This document shows positions 1 to 11,604 of a DNA stretch of 64,000 bases, piece by piece. This DNA is from Anagrus nilaparvatae. Lineage: Eukaryota; Arthropoda; Insecta; Hymenoptera; Mymaridae. The notes beneath the pieces were generated by a model that was given only the letters and a program-made list of their open reading frames with translations, was not told where the DNA came from and searched no databases. The stretch covers positions 20,560,501-20,624,500 of the forward strand of contig JAKSXM010000231.1 in NCBI GenBank assembly GCA_022575985.1. The letters run 5' to 3'. Numbering within the stretch: position 1 is the stretch's first letter; each line of letters opens with the position of its first letter. A program made the position numbers and the translations under genes.

Positions 1-660
1 CCAATTTGGATTTTCCCTTTTTTGGCTAGGCGGAGAGCATCAACTTCGAGTAATTCCACCACAGCCATCTGACTCATTGTGCCTTTGGTTTTGAAAATGG
101 TAACCAGGAGGTTTTTCCCGTTTTCAATACCTATCGCCTTGGCGACCGCCTCCTGGATCTCCTGTTCTTTCGTGACCCCATCTAAATCTCGAATTTCGAG
201 TTTGAGCATGGGGATCATGTCCCGAACGTTCGAGTCAGGGCCCGTTACCGCTTGAACTGCTTCCTGCAGTTTGCCGGAGTCCAATATCGACTCCAGCTCG
301 ATGAGGACGCTGCCGCCTTGCGTCTTGCGGATTCGATGGACTTTAGCCCCGGAATCTTCAAGCTGGACGTTCTTCTTAATACTGAGAAGAGTTTCCTCGT
401 ATGTATGGCCTGCTGCTGGCTTTATAAGTAAGGCCTCCATCCTCTTTTTGTACCTACGCCTACTCGGCTTGGTACTGACCGTTTCAGCAGGCCTTTTTGG
501 CTGCTGAGTATTCTTCTTCTTAGCTTTCTGCTTCTTTTTGGGTTTTTCCCAGGTATTCACTTTATTGGGTGTTTTTTCTACCTGAGCCTGTTTTTGCAAC
601 TGGCTTGGGGTTTCAGTTACCTGGTTTCCCTGTTGAAGCTGCAGCTTTTTTTGTTTTTTC
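1..660 (-). pseudogene. C-terminal continuation of the same LINE ORF1, frameshifted and cut by the window edge
   Basis: The minus strand stays open from about 660 to the window edge, one frame away from the upstream piece. A basic Lys/Gln-rich stretch leads into a conserved block starting at the Met codon at 440-438 (MEALLIKPAAGHTYEETLLS), followed by VHRIRKTQGG and SVLIELES. This block is typical of ORF1 in the R1-type LINE clade. The CCHC zinc knuckles expected nearer the C-terminus would lie outside the window. The same block is recognisable in a decayed plus-strand copy near 17350-17530. A frameshift, not an internal stop, separates this part from the N-terminal half. Confidence 0.7.
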
Positions 661-1372
661 CTCCTTTTTTTTCGGCCTTGCTGATCCTTTTGGGACCGTT
701 TGCATTATTTTGCTTACGTGAATTGTCTTGCTCACGTAAACTGTCTTGGTCCTCTTCCGAAATTTGAGTTTCCATTGGAGACTCGTCTACCCCAGGGTGG
801 TTTGTCAATTTCACTAGATCATGGTGATCAGTGGAAGACCGATCGAGAGCCGTTGCGTTCGGCTTCGATTTATCCGACCCTTCTTGGATTATTCTTTCTT
901 CTAATAAGCGTTTTTCACGCCATTCCTTCTGTCTCTTTTGCTGCTGCTGGAGCTTCTCACGTTGCTCTTGAAGCCTCTTTCTGTTTTCTTCTTCCTGGAG
1001 CACTTTTTTCCTCTTTCTTTGCCCTTGTAGCTCCTTCCTGTTTTTCTCAGTTATTGAGAGCTCTACATTTTGTATTCCCTGATCGAATTCAGACAGTTCT
1101 TCATTCGATTGGGTAACCTCGTTCATCTTTTTCCCCGTGTTCCCCCCGTTGCCTGGTGAGCTCTCGGGAGATGATGTCGGGCGGGGCCTTTTAAGCGAGC
1201 CTTTCCCGTTCATTTCTTTAAGGAGGGCTTCATATATCGCAGATACTGCTTTAGTTTGCTGCTCCTTAATCAATACCAGCTGCTCCACTACGCTGGCAAA
1301 CTTCCGAACTCCATTTTTTATCACCATGCTCGCGTTCTTCTGAACATAGCCGAACTGATACTCCATTATCAT
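617..1372 (-). CDS. N-terminal part of an R1-clade-like LINE ORF1 (Gag-like) protein
   Basis: This 251-residue reading frame is the amino-terminal half of a Gag-like ORF1 protein of a non-LTR retrotransposon, the RNA-binding partner of the ORF2 reverse transcriptase. A short N-terminal region (FGYVQKNASM) is followed by a Pro/Ser-rich stretch (KRPRPTSSPESSPGNGG). A long Glu/Gln/Lys/Arg-rich, coiled-coil-like segment covers about residues 110-165. The frame runs out just after an adenine-rich stretch; the rest of the protein continues in another minus-strand frame towards position 1, so a frameshift in poly(A) tracts near 640-675 breaks the gene. The ATG at 1372 lies only a few bases from a (TAA)n tract. 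The R1-clade assignment is inferred from the architecture and from the conserved block in the downstream half. Confidence 0.7.
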   Translation of the reverse strand: MIMEYQFGYVQKNASMVIKNGVRKFASVVEQLVLIKEQQTKAVSAIYEALLKEMNGKGSLKRPRPTSSPESSPGNGGNTGKKMNEVTQSNEELSEFDQGIQNVELSITEKNRKELQGQRKRKKVLQEEENRKRLQEQREKLQQQQKRQKEWREKRLLEERIIQEGSDKSKPNATALDRSSTDHHDLVKLTNHPGVDESPMETQISEEDQDSLREQDNSRKQNNANGPKRISKAEKKGGKNKKSCSFNRETR

Positions 1373-1375
1373 TAT

Positions 1376-1389
1376 TATTATTAAAATTA

Positions 1390-1460
<71 letters not shown>
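1376..1460. repeat. (TAA)n microsatellite next to a poly(A/T) tail
   Basis: A (TTA)n tract of about 50 bp is followed by about 30 consecutive T. Read on the minus strand this is the poly(A) tail of the LINE whose C-terminus lies at 1531-1884, then (AAT)n, then the start of the second LINE's ORF1 at 1372. The two LINEs therefore sit head-to-tail across a microsatellite. Confidence 0.8.
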
Positions 1461-1466
<6 letters not shown>

Positions 1467-1530
1467 TAATCAAAATTTCTTTTTACATTATTCTTTTTGT
1501 ATTTTATATATATTTTAAATAATTTATGTA

Positions 1531-1884
1531 TTAGTTTTGTGTATTATCTCTATTAGAGGCTATAATGTGGATCAATATGACAATTTTTCTCGCTTTGGTT
1601 TCGTTAAGATTGTTTAGTAAATTATAAAATGTTGAGCTTAAATTGTCATCTTGGTCCAATTCTGGAATTAATTTTTTTCTTTGTTCATAATAATACTGGC
1701 AATACACTAACATGTGCATGAGGTCATTTTTAACATTACAATATTCACAATATTCATTTTCATTAGTTTTAATTGTATTTTTTTTAAGAATTATTCTTTG
1801 TACATAAGTATTATACATTCTTAGTTGAGCAATAACTTTTTTGTAGTATGATGGAATTTTCAGGTTCAGGTAGCCTGATTTCAT
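1531..1884 (-). pseudogene. C-terminal fragment of a LINE ORF2 (post-RT zinc-finger region)
   Basis: The 117-residue frame contains a C-x2-C-x7-H-x4-C pattern (CEYCNVKNDLMHMLVYC) followed by a Tyr/Arg-rich helix. This arrangement is found at the C-terminus of many LINE ORF2 proteins after the reverse transcriptase. No RT core is present upstream on the minus strand, where another repeat family begins. The fragment is followed on its own strand by a 3' tail and poly(A) at about 1460-1430, so this is the 3' end of a 5'-truncated copy. The family is not resolvable. Confidence 0.55.
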
Positions 1885-3106
1885 TACATTATTTAGTAAG
1901 CTTAACCCGACAATATATATATTAAAATTTTTAGAAGTTTTTTTAATTGTGGACTATCAATTTAAATTTCTCTATACGATATATGTTATCGAAATTTTTA
2001 TTTTTTCATGTTTAATACAGGGGATATCCATTTTCTTATATAATGAAAATATTTAAGCTCTTTCATATATAAAACACCCGAAAATATATATTAAAATTTT
2101 TAGATTTTTTTCAAATTGTGAACAATCAATATGAGTTTATCTTTTTAAGTTGTTAACGAAAAAAAAAATTAAAGAGGAGTTTAATTTCTGTTAAATTCAA
2201 TACTAATATTTCAATGCTATCATTGCATAAAAACATTTGAAATTACAACATTTCTATAAAACACGACGGAATTCAAAAACATTTAAGTTGGGTATATTTT
2301 GATAAATTCAATACTATAATATATCAATACTATTACTGCATAAAAACGATTGAAATTACAACTTTTCTATAAAAAAGGACACTTTTTGAAATAAAACTAA
2401 AGTGAAGTATAGTTTCTGCTAAATTCAATACTATTATTTCAATGAATAAACCCAATAACTCAATAAATCGGACTCTAAGTCTTTTTTTTGCTATTTCTTT
2501 TTAATGAATACATTAAATAAAAAACAAAAAAAAGCGGCTTTAGAAAACCGTTTAATAAATACAAAGCATTTTTGTTTGTATATTTTGATTCAAACCATTT
2601 TAAGATATGAAGTGATGAAAATGACCAATTTTTGAGTTTTTAAATTTTGTACTTCTTAGCTTTAAACAGTTGTAACTCTGTGCCGTTAGCTAAAATTAAA
2701 AAAAAAGCTTCAACTCGATAGCATTTTTTCCAAAGAGTAATTTGCACCGAAGCTTTTTTGTTTTATATATGAAATGACTCAATTTGAGTATGAAATAACA
2801 TAGACATCGGCAGTCCTAAGAATAATAGAAAAAAACAAAAATTTTAAGAATTTAACTGTATAGTAAAATTCATATTATCGGTTTACAATATGAAAAAACT
2901 ACAAAAATTTCAATCTATATTGTCGGGTATTTGATACATGAAAAAACTCAAAAAATTTTACTATGAGATAAGATAGTTATCGGCAGTCTTAAGAATGAAA
3001 AAAATAAAAATTTTTTAAATTTAGCTGTATAGTAAAATTCATTTTGGCTGTTTACAATATGAAAAAACTACAAAAATTTCAATCTATATTGTCGGCTGTT
3101 TATATA

Positions 3107-4091
3107 CACGGAAAAAAATTCTAAGTTGTATTGACAAATAACTTTGTTGAAATATGCCAACAAAGTATTTGTTGAATTGTCATAGTTACTTAGTTGATTC
3201 AAACAGAGTGAAAATTTTATTTAAAAAAAATTATTTTTTTATTTTTTTTTTTATTTTTTTTTTTTTTAAAAATTAATTATTTTTTTTTTATAATTATTTT
3301 TTTATATTTATTTAATATTTATTAATTTAAAATCTGTTAAAAAAAACCGAAGAAAAATTTTGACTGCTACTGGGATCGAACTGAGTATTGCGGCTTCCGA
3401 GACTGCGTGATTATCCATTCTGCTAACAGGACAGTTGTATTTAATAAAAAAATTTTAAGTACTATATGTTACAGATAATAATTTTCGAAATTATATGCAG
3501 AGTAAATTATAAATACCCAGCGAAATGCATATTTAAAAATAATAGTTAAAACTATATCATATAATTTTTAGGAAATCCCATTTCTTTATTATAATAATAA
3601 TGAATAATAATATAAGCAAAAGTAAATTATGCATACCCGCAGTGAAATTTATATTTAAAAATAATACTTAAAACTATCATTAAAAATTTTTAGGAAATTC
3701 CATTTCTTTATTGAATAATAATATAAACAAAAGCGCGCTGCTGAAGAACAGGTTTCGACCTGTCGCCGGCCGCGGTGTTAAATATATAAAAGGATAGAAA
3801 GAGAAAGAATGAATAAATATTTTAATATAAAAGAAAAAGCATTGACCTAACTATTAAAATTAATCATATTAATGTTTTAGGTTGTTGGTTTATCTAACAC
3901 TATGTTGATTCAACAAAGATTTAAGTGGTTAACTTAACAATTTTAATTTTGCTTGAATCAACAAAGTATTTGTTGGTTTAATGTTTTTATTTGACAATTC
4001 AACTTTTAATCTTTCCATTCAACAAACTTACAATACTAATCATATTTCAGTAACGTAATACGTTTAGTTTGTCTTATATTTTTTTTACGTG
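3107..4091. mobile_element. 985-bp inverted-repeat element with TA target duplication
   Basis: The ends are CACGGAAAAAAATTCTAAG on the left and, as reverse complement, CACGTAAAAAAAATATAAG on the right. TA lies at 3105-3106 and at 4092-4093. Removing the insert restores the repeat-family sequence TTTATATATGAAAA seen at other copies, which supports the boundaries. The arms carry related inverted motifs such as CAACAAAGTATTTGTTG. No transposase is encoded. Tc1/mariner-like origin is possible from the TA duplication but is not shown. The interior holds a tRNA-like segment and a small GC-rich island near 3733-3775. Confidence 0.55.
3362..3434 (-). other. tRNA-like sequence (decayed tRNA or SINE head)
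   Basis: Read on the minus strand, this segment has an A-box-like TAGCAGAATGG and a B-box-like GTTCGATCC at about the spacing of a tRNA gene. A loop resembling an anticodon loop (CTCGGAA) lies between them. Acceptor-arm pairing holds for only about five of seven positions. It is a tRNA-derived relic rather than a functional gene. It lies inside the inverted-repeat element at 3107-4091. Confidence 0.35.
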
Positions 4092-4621
4092 TATGAAAAA
4101 TTAAAAAAATTTCACGATGTAATAATATAGATATCGGCAGTCCTAAGAATAAAAAAAACAAAAATTAAAAAAATTTAATTGTATAGTAAAGTTTATATTG
4201 GCTATTTACAATATGAAAATACTACAAAAATTTACTTGCATGGAAAAAAATGAGGTATTACATCCAAATTAAAAATAAAAAAATATCTGTAGATTTTTTG
4301 GTGAAAAAAATTTTATAAAAAAAATAGGTCTTAATGTCATACATACATACATTCATACATACACTCACTCACACACACATACATAATTTTTTTAAAAACT
4401 GGTTTTTTAGAATGAGGTCTCAAAACGTGCGTATATGTCAAAAAATCAGAAATAAAAATTTTACCTAAAACAATGGGTCCTATATGAGGAACAAAAATTA
4501 TAAATATTTCACTCTAGAGTAAAATTAATATTGATTCTCTGCAATATAAAAAAACAGCAAAAATTTCAATCCATAATGTTAGTTGTTTTATATATGAAAA
4601 AACTCAAAAATCTAACCATAT

Positions 4622-5844
4622 TGAGATGGCTACACCCGGGGGGTGGTAAGCATCTGGTTCTTTCACTTATATTATAAAAATATAGGATACCAGGATAGGT
4701 TTAAAAATAACAACTCAGTGATTTATATTAAGAAATATAAAGAAAACAATTTCAATTTATTAATTTTAAAAATATTTACATGAGTTTACTACGTTGTGTT
4801 ATATAATTACTTAAAATTTTAATTATAACATTATAGACATAAAAAATATTATTTACTTGAATTTTTATATACAAATGTGGATTAAATACAATTTACAAAG
4901 GTAATATGTCTATAGCAGTGAATGTGGGTGTAAACGTATGAATAAAAGTGTAACATCCGTTTACCCGCGCTTAATATGAAAGTCAACGACAGCCTCTTAA
5001 TAAGGAATCAGCCGTTTACCCGCGCTTTTATTATAAATGAAAAATAAAAATAATTATCGCGCATACATTTCAGCGGTTTTAATCAAAGCTCACAATTAAC
5101 ATATACGCGGCCATATTTAATTAAGAAAAAATAGTAATTAAAAATATTTACAATAATAAATTTAAATACGCGGTCCGGTGGTAGTTTGTCATCACCTGGA
5201 CATCCCGACTCTCATGTGGTATGGTATCTCACATAAGGAACTTAAATATTTAATAATTCTCCCTTAAACGTGGAATGTCGACTTCACGTAGGGGGATTTC
5301 ACGAATAATAATAATAAAAAATAATAAAGAAAAGTGAAATATACCTTACTTACACGGAGTCGAGAAATGTCCACCAGGACCTTTTGGACCTTCTACACAA
5401 TACTGTGTATAATGCACGAATGCTTGCTTTATGTATTTAGTTCACGCTATTTATACCCTTTTCGCCCTATGATTTACATAAGATAGAAAGAGCGCGATAG
5501 ATATTATATTATAGTTGTCGGTAAAGACGAAATTATACAAAAAGTTTGGAGCTTGTGATTAACAAAACAAAATATTTTTAATAACTAAAAATTATAAAGT
5601 ATGAATGAAAAAACTCTAAATTAAATTATTATATACAAATCCAATTGATTATTATTAATTAATCATTAAATTAAATTAAAAAATGTCATTGAGTTAACTA
5701 TTACGTAAGTGCCCCTAAGAGTATGTTACACGTTTTTGAATAAGTTAAGCTAGGGCTAGGTACATAAATGGGAATGGTTTATTATTTACAAAATTTACAT
5801 AAAATTAAATTAAATAATTACAGGAGTGGGTAGTGACCATCTCA
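4622..5844 (-). mobile_element. Solo LTR (about 1.2 kb) with ATAT target duplication
   Basis: The insert begins TGAGATGG and ends CCATCTCA, giving the TG...CA ends of an LTR with 8-bp inverted termini. It is flanked by ATAT at 4618-4621 and 5845-5848. Removing it restores the host repeat, matching the uninterrupted sequence near 49535. A TATAAATAG box reads on the minus strand near 5450, suggesting minus orientation. No internal region is present, so recombination between two LTRs probably left it behind. A related LTR start (TGAGATGGCTACACCC) recurs at 22369. The family is unknown; a 4-bp duplication fits gypsy or BEL/Pao. Confidence 0.65.
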
Positions 5845-6175
5845 ATATATAGAGTATAATGGATATCGGCTGTCCTATTTATGAAAACATTATAAAAATT
5901 ATAAAAGTTTATAAAAAATATTATAAAAGTTTCAATCGATAGTAAAATTCATATTGATTGTCTACATTATGAAAAAACTGAAAATATTTCAATCTATATT
6001 GTTGACTGTTTTATATAAGAAAAAACCCAAAAAATTTCACTATAGAGAAAAATGGATATCTTCTGTCCTATTTATGAAAAAAAAAATAATAAAAATTTCA
6101 CTCCAGAGTAAAATTCATATTAATTGTCTAAAATAAAAAAAAACAGCAAAAATTTCAATCTATATTGTTAGTTGT

Positions 6176-6922
6176 TGTTACGTATGGTAGGTCAAAATTG
6201 ATATGCCTAAAATTTGATATATATATATATAAATAGTAAACCATATATCCGATAGCTGTATTAATATTACAGACGATATAGGAACCCGCAGGTGCATTTC
6301 TGCTGATGCTGATAGCACAATAGCGTGGGACCAAAAGTCAGCTATGACATAAATTAGGAGGGATTTATAGGCGTTATAAACTGCATAAATCCCACCTCGC
6401 GATTCTTGGTAATAATTAGGGACGCCTTCGCTAATTGGACGTGACGAGACCGGCGCTTTTTTGTATTGGACGTCTCCCCCAAAATCTCTCATTATGGGCA
6501 GATTCACATTTGATTCTATATTGCCCTTCAGGCGCCCAAAATACTTAATAGAGTACCACCACTTATTAGAATACTATCTTTCGTTTTGAGTATTACCACT
6601 CTATTACAGTACTACCTTGACTTAAAGACTTAGACAGTTTATTATTTAACTTATAATCAATAAAGTGTAGTTACATAACCAAACCGAATTAGTTATCAGT
6701 TATTTTAAAGTAAGTGACAAATCCTTCTGTAATTAAGAACTTAGCCTCTGGTTAAGTTCATCCAGCTAGAACCCAGGATCATCTAAAACTTACATCAGCA
6801 GTAACCATCATACTAAATTAAATACCTGGAGCACTCATATCCCCAGGATAAACTTATTTGAATTTATATTTTATATATTTATATTTACGTATCCCTTGGA
6901 TAAAACCTCAGGATACGTAACA
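6176..6922 (+). mobile_element. LTR-like insertion with 10-bp inverted ends
   Basis: The insert starts TGTTACGTAT and ends with its exact complement ATACGTAACA. It interrupts the repeat family between 6175 and 6923. AATAAAG near 6658 could serve as a poly(A) signal on the plus strand. I could not find a clean target duplication. A 109-codon minus-strand frame (6507-6178) lies inside it but resembles no protein I know and is probably fortuitous. A solo LTR is the best guess; a MITE is the alternative. Confidence 0.45.
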
Positions 6923-8186
6923 TATATAGAGTATAATGGATATCGGCTGTCCTATTTATGAAAACATTATAAAAATTATAAAAGTTAATAAAAAATATTA
7001 TAAAAGTTTCACTCGATTGTAAAATTCATATTGATTGTCTACATTATGAAAAAACTGAAATTCAATCTATATTGTTGAATGTTTTATGTAAGAAAAAACC
7101 CAAAAAATTTAACTATAGAGCAAAATGGATATCTTCTGTCCTATTTATGAAAAAAAAATAATAAATATTTCCCTCCAGAGTAAAATTCATATTAATTGTC
7201 TAAAATAAAAAAAAACAGCAAAAATTTCAATCTATATTGTTAGTTGTTTTATATATGGAAAATCCCAAAAATGTCACCATAGAGTAAAATGGATATAGGC
7301 TGTACTATTAATTGAAAAACAAAAAATTATAAAAATTTCACTCTACAGTAAAATTTATATTGGCTGTCTACATTATGAAAAAAATTCAAAATTTTCGATC
7401 TACATTGCTGGCTGTTTTATTTACGACAAAGCTAAAAAAATTTTACCATAGAGTGAAATGGATAACGCCTGTCCTATTGATGAACAATAAAAGACTATGA
7501 AAATTTCATTCTATAGTCATATTCATATTGATTGTCTACAATATCAGTTGTGATGTATATGAAAATTGAAAATATTCAAATATTGATTGTCTACAGTATG
7601 AAAAAAACTGATAATTTTGTTAAAAAAACTGCATATTACTATATTTTATTTTCAATTATTATTTATTATCAATAATTATTTATGTTATAAAACATACCTC
7701 ATTAGTTATAAATATTTATAAATAATCATGTAACTTTTTCTTAATATGAATTATAAAATTTTTTTGTTAATTTTAGAAATATAAAATTAATTCTGTTCTC
7801 ATTAATTTTTAAATAAAATTAAATTGCATTTTAATCACGTATGATTAAATTTATTATAATTAACTACCTATAATTAAAATATAAAAAAAAAATTAATGCA
7901 CAAGAGTTTTTATTTAGTTAAGCCGAGCATTAGCTAGTTTAATTTAAAATTAAATTTATTATTAAATTTAACGTTAATTACAACGTAAAAAAAGCATCCT
8001 ACATAGCAACCAAAGTTTTAGAAATTTTTTTGTAATAAGCCTTTAAAATGTTTCAAATGTCCGCAGAAAAACTTTTCCAAACGTTTTAACGTTTTAGTTT
8101 GCAAGTTTTTATAAATTAGAATTATATTAATATATTACTTACACTCAAATACTTCTCTTAATATCTTAATACTATATATATATTTA

Positions 8187-9755
8187 CTAGCCAAATTTGG
8201 AGGGGGGGGGGCTCCGCCCCTGTGTCGCATTTACTTCTATTTGTGTTGCTTCAAAAAATCATTTCTCACTGCAAATTTATAATTATGCAAACACGTTCAA
8301 ATTTTTCAGACGAGGCTCAGTGCCTCATGTTCACATTTACTTCAATATTTTTCTGTTGCTTAAAAAAATTTTGTTTCACTACAAATTCATAATTATGCAA
8401 ACACATTCAAACTATTCAGAGCAGCGTAGGTGAAACATTGATGAAAAATTATAGGTTTTGGTTCGGCGGTACTTGAGTCATTAGGGTACAGACAGACAGA
8501 CAGACAAATAAATTTTTAAATATATATAGTATATAGTATTAAGATATGTATATGGGTGCTTTTCACAGGAACAGAATACATAGTGTCCCACCCACTTATA
8601 TCCGAAACGAAAGCTCTTTTCCACTTTTTTTTCTTTTCAAAAGTTAATAAATAATTTTTTTTCAAAGTCCAAATCAACTGCGCATATATTGGTGAGTTAA
8701 CGAAAAAGTTTTCTAGAGCCTATGTGATCAAAATGTCAAAAACGTCCGCTGTCCTTTTGCTAAACTGTAAACTTTGAGTATTAACATACGGCTTAAAATT
8801 TGAATTTAAATTTTTCTGTTGGGTTCATATGACGTATTTAGGTCCCAAAAATACATTTTTTTCAACGAAACAAATTTTTATGCAGTCCTCTTAGCGTATC
8901 GTCGTATTCAAGTCTGTCCCCGGTTTTAGCTATTTTTAAGCTTCCCACCATTTTACTAATGCGCAGTATATATTTACACACTTTGTGGGTCTGCCTGCAT
9001 TTTTTTTTACTTAACTACTCATATATGAATCGTGGAAAACTTAAAGTTTGGATAATAAAAGGTTTATCAACGAAAATTTTCAGTTTTAAATTTTTAAAAC
9101 GCTCATACAAAATAAAAATGTCAAAAACGTCCGGGTCGTTTTCTCAAAATGTATGCGATATTTTACTTAATGCATGTGGTTCATCATGTGGTCATTGATG
9201 AAAAAATAAGATATCCAAAATATGAGAAAATTTTGTGGCTTCAATCAAGAGCTATTTAAATATTAGTCTCGAAATGTCAAAAACGTCCGTGTCAAAAACG
9301 TCCGCATAAATAAAAAATCCCATAAGAATAACACGTAGAATTTTTTTTTATATTTGTAGCAGTGCCATTAAAAATTTTAGGTTATTTGGACTTGAAAAGC
9401 ATAAAACTACGAAAAAATTTGAAAAAAAAGGTAATAAGTGTTCTGCCGTAAACAATAAAAAAATATACAGTTCCCGTGAAAAACACCCATATATAGATGG
9501 TTCTAAAATTGACTAAATCAAGTATAACCAATTGCGACATTAAAATTTTATCATATTTTTCAGATATTTCACTTTTTAACGAAATTTTCAAAAAATTTTT
9601 AAAAAATTTAAATTTTCACAAAAATAGTAAACATATTTTTATTTTAACTTTATTTTAACATCGGTTTTATGTAATTTCTTTCATTTTTTCGGGCCTCGTG
9701 ATGAAACACATAGACACACAGGCACACAAATAAATTATTAAAAATACCATAAAAA
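8187..9755 (-). mobile_element. Helitron-like non-autonomous element, copy 1
   Basis: Read on the minus strand, the sequence ends with a GC-rich hairpin (GGGGCGGAGCCCC), a short spacer and CTAG followed by T. This is the arrangement expected at a Helitron 3' terminus. The body contains (GTCT)n, CACCCTAATGACTC-like and GCATAATTATAAATTTGCAG motifs. All of these recur on the plus strand at 13530-14590 and in part at 14745-14862. No Rep/helicase protein is encoded. A separate inverted-repeat element (8553-9489) is nested within it. Confidence 0.5.
8553..9489. mobile_element. 937-bp inverted-repeat element (MITE-like), complete copy
   Basis: The ends are TGGGTGCTTTTCACAGGAAC and its near complement GTTCCCGTGAAAAACACCCA, flanked by TA (or TATA) on both sides. 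It contains the motif TGTCAAAAACGTCCG at 8732, 9118, 9274 and 9290. No transposase is encoded. A truncated copy in the other orientation lies at 62917-63587 with the same terminus. Tc1/mariner-type ancestry is possible from the TA duplication. Confidence 0.65.
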
Positions 9756-11030
9756 ATAAAAAAATTGGTGTGAAAACACACGCACCCTTAGTATTTTTAT
9801 AAAATTATTTTTATTAAAAATTAATCTAAATTAACCTTATTGAATTTGTTAATGTTATTTTTGACGTACAATGCAGTCTTCTTGCAAAATTATTATAAAT
9901 TTGCTAATTCATAAATAAATTAAATTTTAATATTAAATAATTTTTAACTTTATAAAAAAAAAAAAAAAAAACAAAGAAAGCCTACAGTATAGACATAAGT
10001 AGAGTGTCTTTTGCATATTTATTTCTTTTATTTTTTATAAAAAGGGCAAGTAGAGTGTCTTTTGCACATTTATGTCTTTTATTTTTTATTAAAAGGGCAA
10101 AATTTCTTTTTTTTAGTCTCACATATACATGGTACTTGTATGCTCATTTGTATTTTTTCTATGTATCTCTGTAATTTTTTTTGTATTTTTGTCTATTTGA
10201 ATTAATCAATTGTCTTATAAAAATCTCTCTCTCTTTTAGTCTAGATAATCTTTAAATCTTTTACTTGAATTTAAAATTTATTTAAACTTAAAATAAATTG
10301 AAATTTTAAAATAATAAAATCTTAAAAATAAATTTCAAATAAATTTCAATTTTCAATTTAAATTAAAATTAATTTTTTGAATTTAAAATCAATTCTTTTT
10401 TCTTTATTATTGCCTAAGATACTCTTAACATCTGGAAGCTGCTTCTTTTGGCCTGCATCCTTGTCAGATCCACGTGCGTTCCAGCTCATTGACAACATAT
10501 CCTGCTATATCATCTTCAAGTCTTGGAGCATTAATCGTTGGATATTCTGCTGGTGTCGTTGGCCTCATGTCTTCACATTAGTATTTTTTTGTTAAATTTA
10601 AATTTAAATTTGTAACAATTTTTAAAATTAATAATTTGTTTATTTAGATTTAATATTTGTTTATTTAAATAATTTTTTCTTTTTCTAAAGTAACCTTATG
10701 TCAAAAATTGTTTAAAATTATCTCAATTGTTCAATTCACAATTTTCTTTTGCAAACAAATAATTATTAATTGTTAAATTTTATTTTAAATTTTAATATCT
10801 GTCACAATTTATAATTGTTTTCTATTGTAGATAATTTTTAATTCTGATCTAATTTTTTAGTTTTGTAATTTTTTATAAGTATTTACAATTTATTATTATC
10901 CTTTATTTATTTTAATTGTAAATTTAAACTCTTTCTTTTATAATTAACTTTAATTATTTTTGATAATTGAATTAATTAATTTAAATAATTTTAAGTTGCG
11001 CATTGGTTAACTTTTTAATAATTAAGAGCC
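9756..11030. other. AT-rich stretch without genes
   Basis: A 57-bp direct repeat (AGTAGAGTGTCTTTTGCA...) occurs twice at about 10000-10110. A slightly less AT-rich patch lies at 10430-10590. Because the BEL/Pao relic begins at 11044, part of this stretch may be its leader, but I could not identify a flanking LTR or primer-binding site. Confidence 0.4.
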
Positions 11031-11043
11031 ATGGCCCATCATA

Positions 11044-11476
11044 TTGGAACAAAACACTCTAATACCTAAAATAAAAAATGCTTATGAAGCATTTGATAAG
11101 GATCCCCAAAAAAGCTTAGCTTCTTATAGAGTGAGGATGACTTGGCTAATTAAAAATTGGCAAAGGTTTGAAGGTAATCACCATCAAATCCTTATCTCTA
11201 AAGACTTAGATCCACTAATGAGAGATCAGCAGTACTTAATTGCGTCACCTTAGAGCCCATTTAAAAGGCGATGCTGCTGACTTAGTTAGCAGTTATGCGT
11301 TAACTGAAGATAATTTTCTAATTGTTTGGAATAAATTTACTGATAGATTTGAAAATAAAAAGCGCTTAGTAAATGCTCGTGTCGCAGCAATTTACAATAT
11401 ATCTCCTATGACTGAAACTAGTGCAGTAGAATTAAAAAAAAATTTTTGCCCTCCTGGGCGTAAAACTCGTGTGTAA
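11044..11476 (+). pseudogene. BEL/Pao-type Gag N-terminal region, frameshifted
   Basis: Two overlapping frames (11044-11253 and 11240-11476) together match the Gag architecture of BEL/Pao LTR retrotransposons. The second contains LRAHLKGDAADLV followed by an FLIVWNKFTDRFENKKRLVN block. In the family this reads as a hydrophobic LKG motif and then W...RYENKR..V. A frameshift near 11245 separates the two frames, and another break follows 11476 after an A-rich run. The parts are in correct order with the zinc-finger, protease and polymerase pieces downstream. Confidence 0.7.
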
Positions 11477-11604
11477 AGAATTTTCTGAACTCGTTCTACG
11501 CCTAGGTGGGCAAAAAATAGTGTAAGCACCATGGGCGAAATACTTTAGAGACAAGCGAAAATCGTACTTCGTCAAATTTTTCTTCTGATCCTCCAACTTT
11601 TGAT

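Larger units (their letters stand above)
1885..7937 (+). repeat. Complex repeat family, copy A, with Helitron-like CTAG end
   Basis: This AT-rich block has no genes. It shares long segments with the block at 46750-50570: 2150-2480 matches 49150-49490 closely, and 5850-6180 plus 6923-7937 match 49500-50570. The segment at about 2580-2790 is in inverse orientation relative to 46970-47160. Degenerate units of about 165 bp recur, each with a TCTATATTG motif, an ATTCATATTGATTGTCTA motif and a GGATATCGGCTGTCC motif. The right end reads AAGCCGAGCATTAGCTAG then T, like a Helitron 3' end. Three insertions split the copy (3107-4091, 4622-5844, 6176-6922). (CATA)n microsatellite occurs near 4340-4385. 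Confidence 0.6.

Noticed and set aside
700..1116. A 138-codon plus-strand frame
   Set aside because: It is antisense to the LINE ORF1, whose conserved block and composition support the minus strand.
3733..3775. GC-rich hairpin ACAGGTTTCGACCTGT as a ribozyme
   Set aside because: Preceded by CTGAAGA, but no GAAAC box follows; a tRNA T-arm-like relic is simpler.
4330..4385. (CATA)n/(CA)n tract as a functional element
   Set aside because: Ordinary microsatellite; no further evidence.
6178..6507. A 109-codon minus-strand frame
   Set aside because: It lies within an LTR-like insert, resembles nothing known and includes a translated (TA)n run.
10377..10595. A 72-codon plus-strand frame before the BEL/Pao relic
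   Set aside because: No Gag-like motif; the composition fits non-coding leader sequence.
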